This document shows positions 7,475 through 13,974 of a DNA stretch of 49,682 bases, one piece after another (the stretch's first letter is position 1; each line of letters opens with the position of its first letter). The notes under the pieces were generated by a model that worked only from the letters and a program-made list of their open reading frames with translations, was not told where the DNA came from and searched no databases. Position numbers and translations under genes: made by a program. This DNA comes from Aequorivita sp. (GTDB taxonomy: Bacteria > Bacteroidota > Bacteroidia > Flavobacteriales > Flavobacteriaceae): positions 1 to 49,682 of the forward strand of contig JAGXGE010000027.1 in the NCBI GenBank assembly GCA_024637015.1. The letters run 5' to 3'.

Positions 7475-8752
7475 ATGTCAGTTTTAGAGCAAACAGCTTC
7501 ACAAAAAGCTATTGAATTGGAAAACAAATACGGAGCCCACAACTATCATCCGTTGCCTGTGGTTTTGAACAGGGGGGAAGGCGTGCATGTTTGGGATGTT
7601 GACGGCAAGAAATATTACGATTTTCTTTCGGCATACTCTGCGGTAAACCAAGGTCATTGCCACCCAAAAATTGTGGACGCAATGAATGAACAAGCAAAAA
7701 CGCTAACACTTACGTCACGTGCCTTTCATAATGATATGCTTGGAAAGTATGAAAAATTTGCTTGCGAGTTTTTCAATTACGATAAATTGCTTCCAATGAA
7801 TACGGGTGCCGAAGCTGTGGAAACTGCTTTAAAAATTTGTAGAAAGTGGGCGTATGAAAAGAAAGGCATCGATGAAAACGAAGCCGAAATTATAGTTTGT
7901 GAAAACAACTTCCACGGAAGAACTACTACTATTATATCCTTCAGTAACGATCCTGTAGCGAGAAAGCATTTTGGTCCCTACACCAAAGGATTCATAAAAA
8001 TAGAATACGACAATATAGAACAGCTACAACAACATTTGGAAAGCAATAAAAACATTGCTGGTTTTCTTGTGGAACCTATTCAAGGGGAAGCGGGCGTGTT
8101 TGTTCCTTCCGAAGGATATTTAAAAAAGGCCAAAGCACTTTGCGAAAAGCACAACGTACTTTTTATAGCAGATGAAGTGCAAACAGGAATTGCTCGAACA
8201 GGTCGCCTGTTGGCAACTTGTGGAGATTGCAGTTGTCCTGAAAAAAATTGTAGTGGAACGCCAGATGTAAAAGCTGATATTTTAATTCTTGGAAAGGCGA
8301 TGAGCGGTGGCGCTTATCCTGTTTCTGCAGTTCTTGCGAATGACAATGTGATGAGTGTTATAAAACCCGGAACACACGGTTCTACTTTTGGTGGAAATCC
8401 TGTGGCTGCTGCCGTTGCTATTGCGGCACTCAGCGTAGTTCGTGATGAAAATCTTGCTGAAAATGCGGAGCGGCTAGGAAAAATATTCCGAAGTGAATTG
8501 AACAAGTATATCGAGACAAGTAACATTGCAAAATCTGTCCGAGGAAAAGGCTTGCTTAATGCGGTTTTAATTAACGATTCCGAAGACAGCGACACAGCTT
8601 GGAACATCTGTTTAAAACTTCGCGATAACGGTTTGCTGGCAAAACCTACGCACGGAAATATTATCCGCTTTGCACCGCCATTGGTTATGAACGAGGAACA
8701 ACTTAGGGATTGTGTTTCAATAATTATTAAAACTTTAAAGGAGTTTGAATAG
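7475..8752 (+). CDS. rocD: Ornithine--oxo-acid transaminase
   Basis: Class III PLP-dependent aminotransferase of 425 aa that converts ornithine and 2-oxoglutarate to glutamate semialdehyde and glutamate in arginine/proline metabolism. Near the N-terminus GVHVWDVDGKKYYDFLSAYSA is typical of ornithine aminotransferases. NTGAEAVETA binds the PLP phosphate, DEVQTGIARTG follows, and Lys274 in LGKAMSGG is the Schiff-base lysine. An unusual loop with Cys249, Cys252, Cys254 and Cys259 lies just before that lysine. The frame stays open upstream to TTG 7403, but ATG 7475 (MSVLEQ) matches the usual start. It stands alone, divergent from rlmD and convergent with the next gene. Confidence 0.93.
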   Translation: MSVLEQTASQKAIELENKYGAHNYHPLPVVLNRGEGVHVWDVDGKKYYDFLSAYSAVNQGHCHPKIVDAMNEQAKTLTLTSRAFHNDMLGKYEKFACEFFNYDKLLPMNTGAEAVETALKICRKWAYEKKGIDENEAEIIVCENNFHGRTTTIISFSNDPVARKHFGPYTKGFIKIEYDNIEQLQQHLESNKNIAGFLVEPIQGEAGVFVPSEGYLKKAKALCEKHNVLFIADEVQTGIARTGRLLATCGDCSCPEKNCSGTPDVKADILILGKAMSGGAYPVSAVLANDNVMSVIKPGTHGSTFGGNPVAAAVAIAALSVVRDENLAENAERLGKIFRSELNKYIETSNIAKSVRGKGLLNAVLINDSEDSDTAWNICLKLRDNGLLAKPTHGNIIRFAPPLVMNEEQLRDCVSIIIKTLKEFE

Positions 8753-8779
8753 ATATAAAAAATAGTTTTAGATGTCCGT

Positions 8780-8872
8780 TCGAGCCCTTCAGCTTTGCTA
8801 AGGATAAACTAAAGTCGAGAACTGCAAGTTCCTGACTCTAATTAAGGTCTCGACTGCGCTAGACCAGACAAA
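8780..8872. repeat. Possible short intergenic repeat element
   Basis: GC-richer than its surroundings, this spacer carries motifs such as GTTCGAGC and GGTCTCGACTGCGCTAGACC. The latter folds as a 5-bp stem (GGTCT 8846-8850, AGACC 8861-8865). Similar TCGACT/CGCT-containing spacers are common between convergent genes in Flavobacteriaceae. Membership in a repeat family is a guess from the sequence character. Confidence 0.3.
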
Positions 8873-8874
8873 TT

Positions 8875-8909
8875 AAAACGGCCCCGAGAATATCGGGGCC
8901 GTTTTTTTT
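8875..8909. terminator. Bidirectional intrinsic terminator
   Basis: CGGCCCCGA (8879-8887) pairs perfectly with TCGGGGCCG (8893-8901) around a 5-nt loop, flanked by AAAA and T8. It separates rocD from the convergent T9SS gene. Confidence 0.95.
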
Positions 8910-8951
8910 ATTATGGGAAAATTTAAACCCTCAGATGAGAGAGCTTAATTC

Positions 8952-10907
8952 TTATTGATTGTGAACAATAGCTTTGTAGTCTATTGCGATATCATCAGCT
9001 GTCATCAGTTTCACTAAATACACACCGTCACTTAAGTTACCGGTGTAGAAACTGTATTTGTTGTTGTCGCCTATGTTTGATTCAGAAATAACCAATTTAC
9101 CGCTCATATCATAAACTGCAGCAGATTTGATAGTGTAACCTTCTGGGTTGCTTACTTCCAATTGCTGCTGTGGATTGTTTTGGAAAAAGGTTACGTTTTC
9201 AAGAACAATAGCTCTTGTTTCCAACTCGGTTTTTGGCGTATCTTTCTTAATGTTTGGATTGCGGAAAACAATATAGAATCTACGATCGTATTTGCCAGCA
9301 GGAAGGCTAAGTGTAGAGCCAGCGGCAGTGGCTGCAGTTAATTCTTTATACGTGTTTTCTTGACTGTCAAAAAGGTACACGTGCTGGTATGGTTTTTTAA
9401 TTTCTTCTTTTAAGAGAAGTTGAATAGTAGTTGGTTTATTAAGTTTGAAAGCAATAGGTATTTGTTTATTCTGCGCATATTGTATACCGTTGATAACAAA
9501 AGGTCTACGAGCATTGTCATTACCAATAGGAAAATACGCATCGGTTTTTAAATCCTGTGCACTCACTCCGTCTAAACCGCGATCATAGCCATCAGTAGCT
9601 TGGTCGTAAAATGCTATTACCATATCTCTCGTTACAGCCTCGTCAAAAACAGCCCATAAACGCAACATAGGTGTGCGGGTATCTATTGTTTCTGCAGCAG
9701 TTGAAAGTGTTGGGTCTCCATTTAGATTTTCTTCAACGGCAGTATCGTCACCGTCAGGTCTTTGGAATACAGAGCCAGCAGTTCCTTCTTTTATAAAAAT
9801 ACGATGTGAATTTTTGATCTTAACGTACCCATCTGGAAGTGGTGGGGTAACGCTAAATGTATCACCAACAAACATGATGCCTTGACCAATGGGAGCGTAT
9901 CTTTTGTTTTGATCATTACTACCAGTTCCTTGTCCTGTTCCCCCGTTCCCACCTCCTGCATAATAAAAGTAAAAAGGAGCTGCAGTATATGTTCCTGATG
10001 GATTGTTGTCGCTTAAATTACTAACATCTTGAGTACCTGGGACCCAAACACCATAACCAAATGGTTTTTCGGAGTAATAGTGGGAAGGTACTGTGCGGTC
10101 TTCATCATAATACCATAAAGCTGCAAGTTCCTCATTGTCGGCATCGTAAAATAGTTGATTAAGGTCCAACGCAGAAGGGTATGGATTGCCCGCAAGGGTC
10201 ATTTGGGGGAATGGTGACATTGGGTCAGCAGGATTAAATAAAGGCTCTCCAACTGGAATAGAAAAGGTCCCGCTATTTGGTCTTCCTCTGAATTCATATA
10301 CTTGGTCGCTACCTGGAGCGGCCAATCCTAATCCTTTCATAATAAAACCAAAGCCTGCCGGTGCAGCATTGTTACTATTCATTCTAGCGTAATTTCCAGC
10401 CGCTTCGGTTCCAGGAGTCTTGAAGGTATATAGCCATCTCGTAGAAATTGTCATGCTAGGAATTAATGTTCCTTCCCGACCTGTTGTGGTGAGTGATTGA
10501 AGAGCTGCAGTAACACTTGTTGCTGGCAATGGTTCGTATAAGTGCTGTACTCCAAAACTTCGGTTTCCAGCGACTGCAGCCGGATGCGTAATGGGAGAGC
10601 ACCAATAGTAATAGGCCCATGCGTTCGTTTCTGGCGTATTTTGTTGTACAGAAAGTTGGCCATTTCCACTGTTGGTAGATGTAGTACCTCCTTGTATTAA
10701 CTGGGCGTTGTTTCGCAAGTATATACTTGCTTCTTTATCGCTAAGATTACTGTTTCGAGTAAGGTTTATTTCTTGTGTTACATAAACTATTTGGTCACTT
10801 ACATACACAAAAGAATCTTCCCCGCCCGAAGTTGGTTTTACGGTCAACTGTGCAAAAGCGCCAAAAGATGTTAAAAGTAATGTAGAAAAGAGTAGTAGGT
10901 TTTTCAT
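8952..10907 (-). CDS. T9SS type A sorting domain-containing secreted protein (large)
   Basis: Secreted or surface protein of 651 aa. The signal peptide covers residues 1-20 (end GAFAQ). The long central part has no motif I can name; it is rich in Gly, Asn, Thr, Pro and aromatic residues, with FKTPGTEAAGNYARMNSNN and a Gly-rich stretch GGGNGGTGQGTGSNDQNKR near residue 330. Similar proteins in flavobacteria are cell-surface proteins of unknown role. The last 80 residues form a type A sorting domain: a YTIKSAAVYDMSGKLV strand pair and LSDGVYLVKLMTAD near the end. A -7 box TAGATTTG lies about 100 bases upstream, implying a long 5' leader. Confidence 0.85.
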   Translation of the reverse strand: MKNLLLFSTLLLTSFGAFAQLTVKPTSGGEDSFVYVSDQIVYVTQEINLTRNSNLSDKEASIYLRNNAQLIQGGTTSTNSGNGQLSVQQNTPETNAWAYYYWCSPITHPAAVAGNRSFGVQHLYEPLPATSVTAALQSLTTTGREGTLIPSMTISTRWLYTFKTPGTEAAGNYARMNSNNAAPAGFGFIMKGLGLAAPGSDQVYEFRGRPNSGTFSIPVGEPLFNPADPMSPFPQMTLAGNPYPSALDLNQLFYDADNEELAALWYYDEDRTVPSHYYSEKPFGYGVWVPGTQDVSNLSDNNPSGTYTAAPFYFYYAGGGNGGTGQGTGSNDQNKRYAPIGQGIMFVGDTFSVTPPLPDGYVKIKNSHRIFIKEGTAGSVFQRPDGDDTAVEENLNGDPTLSTAAETIDTRTPMLRLWAVFDEAVTRDMVIAFYDQATDGYDRGLDGVSAQDLKTDAYFPIGNDNARRPFVINGIQYAQNKQIPIAFKLNKPTTIQLLLKEEIKKPYQHVYLFDSQENTYKELTAATAAGSTLSLPAGKYDRRFYIVFRNPNIKKDTPKTELETRAIVLENVTFFQNNPQQQLEVSNPEGYTIKSAAVYDMSGKLVISESNIGDNNKYSFYTGNLSDGVYLVKLMTADDIAIDYKAIVHNQ

Positions 10908-11004
10908 ATTTTTACGGTTTTAAAAGCTTTCATGTGGGGCGTCAAAGCTTTTTTTCACGGATTAAATTTAAAAATAAAATTCAATATATTATTATAGATT
11001 GATG

Positions 11005-11012
11005 CAAATCTA
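11005..11012 (-). promoter_or_regulatory. -7 box (TAGATTTG) of the large T9SS protein gene
   Basis: Perfect TAnnTTTG match on the minus strand about 100 bases before the start codon at 10907. No clear TTG was found at the -33 distance. It would give a leader of roughly 90 nt. Confidence 0.4.
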
Positions 11013-11035
11013 CGTAAAATTTTCGTTATTAGGGG

Positions 11036-11050
11036 TTTAACTAAGTTAAA
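11036..11050. promoter_or_regulatory. 15-bp dyad in a divergent intergenic region
   Basis: TTTAACTAAGTTAAA is symmetric around its central base. It lies between the divergent promoters of the T9SS gene and the Smr gene, just upstream of the minus-strand -7 box, so it could be an operator. AT-rich DNA gives such dyads by chance, hence low confidence. Confidence 0.3.
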
Positions 11051-11098
11051 TCAATTAATTATTCGAGTTATTAAAAGCAGCTATAAATAGTTTAAGAA

Positions 11099-11647
11099 AT
11101 GAAGATAGGCGATAAAGTTTCGGTGTTAGATGATGCCATTTCGGGCGTGGTTACAGGGATTAGTGGCAATGAGGTTACTATCAAGACAGCTGATGGTTTT
11201 GAGCTGGATTTTTTGAAAAGCGAGCTTATTGTCATGGATGGCTCCATATCAAAAAAAGAATTGTCAGAAATGGATGTTTTTTCCATTGTGTCAGAAAAGA
11301 ATTACAAAAAGCCTGGAAAAACCCAACGCGTAAAGCCGAAGGAGCGAAATTTGCCGCCTATGGAGGTTGATTTGCACATAAATCAATTAGTGCCAAAAAC
11401 CCGCGGACTTAACAATTATGAAATGCTTAACATTCAGTTGGACACCGCCAAAAGGCAATTGGAATTTGCCATGTCCAAACGCATCCAAAAAGTGGTTTTC
11501 ATCCATGGCGTGGGCGAAGGTGTTTTGCGCACTGAGCTGGAATATCTTTTTAACCGCTACGACAATGTAAAGTTCTATGATGCAGATTTTCAAAAATATG
11601 GGCGTGGGGCTACTGAAGTGTATATTTTTCAGAATAGTGGTAGTTAG
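11099..11647 (+). CDS. Smr/MutS-related protein with C-terminal Smr domain
   Basis: Cytoplasmic protein of 182 aa. Residues 1-48 (MKIGDKVSVLDDAISGVVTG...) look like a small SH3/KOW-like beta-barrel. Residues about 92-180 are an Smr domain: the start MEVDLHINQL gives the LDLH-type motif, and VVFIHGVGEGVLR the conserved HGxGxGxL motif. Smr domains bind and nick nucleic acid in several families; the clamp and ATPase parts of MutS2 are absent, so this is a stand-alone Smr protein. The DUF2027-type architecture is common in Bacteroidota. It is a single gene, convergent with the lipoprotein gene downstream. Confidence 0.85.
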   Translation: MKIGDKVSVLDDAISGVVTGISGNEVTIKTADGFELDFLKSELIVMDGSISKKELSEMDVFSIVSEKNYKKPGKTQRVKPKERNLPPMEVDLHINQLVPKTRGLNNYEMLNIQLDTAKRQLEFAMSKRIQKVVFIHGVGEGVLRTELEYLFNRYDNVKFYDADFQKYGRGATEVYIFQNSGS

Positions 11648-11716
11648 TATTTAGTACTTAGTAGTGAGTATTGAAATGTGGGGTGTGAAAAGTTTTTTTA
11701 TTATTCGTTTTTCACT
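11644..11716. repeat. TTAGTA-type short tandem repeats and weak hairpin between convergent genes
   Basis: Degenerate copies of TAGTA/TTAGTA follow the Smr gene (about 11644-11672). GTGAAAA (11685-11691) can pair with TTTTCAC (11709-11715), but the loop is long and the stem AT-rich, so termination is only possible. A related string, GTATTGAGTATT, appears at about 13932-13943 behind the cysteine desulfurase gene. Confidence 0.35.
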
Positions 11717-11718
11717 AT

Positions 11719-12606
11719 TTAAAACTCCGGTCTAATGGTTTTGTCTTTTGTTTCCACGTTTTCGATAGTTCCCATAGTCAGGGTTTCTTGAGTTATTTCC
11801 TCTTCACCATTTATTAGCACCAAATTTTTCAGTGTAATCTTAACGCTTTTAAAAATTTTATAAGTGTGTATGCGATATTGGGTGATTTCATACGTATCAG
11901 CCACAGCAGGATTCAAATAATCTGGTCCCACTGAAGTATCTGTTACATCATTGGTGGGGTCTAAGTCCCCGTTTTCGTCCTCGTTACGAGTCAGCACGCC
12001 GTCTCCATCATCATCATCGTCAAGATAATCGGGTATTCCATCGCCATCAGTATCTTTAGGATTTGTAAAAGGATCATTATCACCATCTGCGTTTTCAGTG
12101 TCCAGCTCGCGAGCGGTGGGCACATTGTCTCCATCATCATCCAAATCATACACATCTGGAAGGCCGTCACCATCAGTATCGCCATCTACTTCAATATTGG
12201 CAGGAACGCCGTCATTGTCCTCATAAACAAAAGTAGTAACAAATTCTGCGGTACCGGAGGCCGCGAGATAATCTTCCGTTACATTTGGCGATGTAGGCGG
12301 GATGCTACTGCAAAAATAGGAAGTGCCCAAAGCACCATCATAGGTTCGGTAGTTTACGAAATTTGTAGTGCCATTCAAAGTGTAGGATTTGGTTTCTGCG
12401 GTTTTATAAATGCTATCCGTAACACCCAGTTTTAAGGAAAGGCTTTCCAGCGCTTCTGGGTTCACTTTGTAAAAAACATAATTGCCAAGGTTGCCGCAGG
12501 TTTTCAGTTCGGCATTGTCAAAATTGAAGGTTGTTATAATGATATCGCCGTCATTGCAACTCTGCAAAAGAAGGGTAGCTATAAAAAGGAAAAGAATTTT
12601 TTTCAT
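11719..12606 (-). CDS. Lipoprotein with thrombospondin type 3-like calcium-binding repeats
   Basis: Envelope lipoprotein of 295 aa. Cys17 in LLLQSC is the lipid attachment site. Residues about 138-215 are a run of Asp/Asn-rich repeats of the DGDTDGDGLPD, DLDDDGDNVP and DTDGDGIPDYLDDDDDGDG type, the pattern of thrombospondin type 3/EF-hand-like calcium loops often found in Bacteroidota surface proteins. The N-terminal part (about 25-125) and C-terminal 70 residues are not recognised; two cysteines there may form a disulfide. Its function is unknown. It is transcribed away from the cysteine desulfurase gene across a 169-base gap. Confidence 0.83.
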   Translation of the reverse strand: MKKILFLFIATLLLQSCNDGDIIITTFNFDNAELKTCGNLGNYVFYKVNPEALESLSLKLGVTDSIYKTAETKSYTLNGTTNFVNYRTYDGALGTSYFCSSIPPTSPNVTEDYLAASGTAEFVTTFVYEDNDGVPANIEVDGDTDGDGLPDVYDLDDDGDNVPTARELDTENADGDNDPFTNPKDTDGDGIPDYLDDDDDGDGVLTRNEDENGDLDPTNDVTDTSVGPDYLNPAVADTYEITQYRIHTYKIFKSVKITLKNLVLINGEEEITQETLTMGTIENVETKDKTIRPEF

Positions 12607-12686
12607 CGGGAATTAAAAAATCGTCAACGGTTACAAAGTAACGCATTTCTTTTTAACTGAAACGCGGGCAAAACTGTTTTAATATG

Positions 12687-12694
12687 TATTTTTG
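12687..12694 (+). promoter_or_regulatory. -7 box (TATTTTTG) of the cysteine desulfurase gene
   Basis: Perfect TAnnTTTG match about 80 bases before ATG 12776. The resulting leader contains a hairpin of GGAGC (12709-12713) with GCTCC (12721-12725). No clear -33 TTG is present. Confidence 0.45.
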
Positions 12695-12775
12695 CAAACC
12701 AAAACAGCGGAGCGGAATTTGCTCCAAATGTAATAGAAATCGGTTGCATGCCGTTTTTTATTAAAAATCTTGTCA

Positions 12776-13921
12776 ATGAAGAAAGTTTATTTTGATAGTG
12801 CGGCTACTACGCAACTTAGAGATGATGTAATTACTTGTATTACTGAAGTCTTAAAAACCGAATATGGAAACCCCTCATCTACACATTCTTACGGCAGGTC
12901 TTCCAAATCGTTACTTGAAAATGCCCGAAAGGAAATTGCAAAGTTTTTAAACGTTAGCGCCAGTGAAATTATATTCACTTCTGGGGGCACTGAGGCTGAT
13001 AATCTTATACTTATTAGCGCGGTTCGCGACCTGGGCGTAAAGCGAATTATTTCGAGTAAAATAGAACACCATGCTGTATTGCATACCTTAGAATGGCTTC
13101 AAAAAGAATACAATACTCAAGTAGATTTTGTGAAGCTGAATGATTGTGGCCAAGTGGACCATGAAAATTTGGAAAGTTTGTTGTCAGCTACTTCAGAAAA
13201 AACGCTGGTAAGCTTGATGCACGTAAACAATGAAGTGGGTAATTTGTTGGATTTAAAGGAGGTTGCATTGCTTTGTAAAAAACACCAAGCACTTTTTCAT
13301 AGTGATACTGTTCAGTCCGTTGGGCATTTTGAACTTGATTTTAAGGAAATACCTATAGATTTTGCCGCCTCGGCAGCACATAAATTCCACGGGCCAAAGG
13401 GTGCGGGGTTCGCTTTTATACGAAAGAATTCTGGGCTTCGGTCTCTGATTCACGGAGGAGAACAAGAAAGAGGGCTTCGTGCTGGAACTGAAGCTGTGTA
13501 TGCAATAGCAGGAATGGCGGAAGCTTTAAAAATATCATATCAAAATCTTGAAAAAGAAAGAAATTATATCACCGAGGTGAAAAACTATTTTAAGGAACAG
13601 CTTTCTGCAAACGTTCCTGGGGTAAAATATAACGGCAGTTGTGGCGATAATGAAAGTAGCACTTACACGTTGTTGAACGTTTGTTTGCCTATTTCCGCAG
13701 AAAAAGCGATGCTACTTTTGTTCCAGTTGGATTTAAAAGGAATTGCCTGTTCTAAAGGTAGTGCATGCCAAAGCGGGGCTGAAGGAGGTTCGCATGTTTT
13801 GAACGCTATCCTTAGCAAAGAAGATCTTCAAAAACCTTCCATTCGTTTTTCATTTTCCAGTTTCAACAAAAAGGAAGAAGTTGATTATGTGGTGGAAGTG
13901 CTGAAAGAGTTTATCGGTTAG
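12776..13921 (+). CDS. Cysteine desulfurase (NifS/IscS-like)
   Basis: PLP enzyme of 381 aa that takes sulfur from cysteine as a persulfide for iron-sulfur cluster or tRNA thiolation pathways. YFDSAATT at the N-terminus, SGGTEADNL for PLP binding, IEHHAVL, and Lys203 in AAHKFHGPKGAGF as the Schiff-base lysine are diagnostic. Cys331 in SKGSACQSG is the sulfur-carrying cysteine, in the extended loop of the NifS/IscS group. No iscU, sufE or fdx gene is adjacent, so the exact pathway cannot be told. The frame is open from TTG 12770; ATG 12776 gives the family's usual start MKKVYFD. Confidence 0.9.
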   Translation: MKKVYFDSAATTQLRDDVITCITEVLKTEYGNPSSTHSYGRSSKSLLENARKEIAKFLNVSASEIIFTSGGTEADNLILISAVRDLGVKRIISSKIEHHAVLHTLEWLQKEYNTQVDFVKLNDCGQVDHENLESLLSATSEKTLVSLMHVNNEVGNLLDLKEVALLCKKHQALFHSDTVQSVGHFELDFKEIPIDFAASAAHKFHGPKGAGFAFIRKNSGLRSLIHGGEQERGLRAGTEAVYAIAGMAEALKISYQNLEKERNYITEVKNYFKEQLSANVPGVKYNGSCGDNESSTYTLLNVCLPISAEKAMLLLFQLDLKGIACSKGSACQSGAEGGSHVLNAILSKEDLQKPSIRFSFSSFNKKEEVDYVVEVLKEFIG

Positions 13922-13974
13922 TTTCTGTATTGGGTATTGAGTATTCATTTTACCAACTTAGAAACTAGAACACA

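Noticed and set aside
11644-11672. TTAGTA repeats as a CRISPR-like array
   Set aside because: The units are a few bases long and degenerate, without regular spacers or cas genes.
11991-12185. Met-rich open frame of 64 codons inside the lipoprotein gene
   Set aside because: It is a shifted-frame reading of the GAT-rich calcium-repeat DNA; its repetitive composition follows from the real gene.
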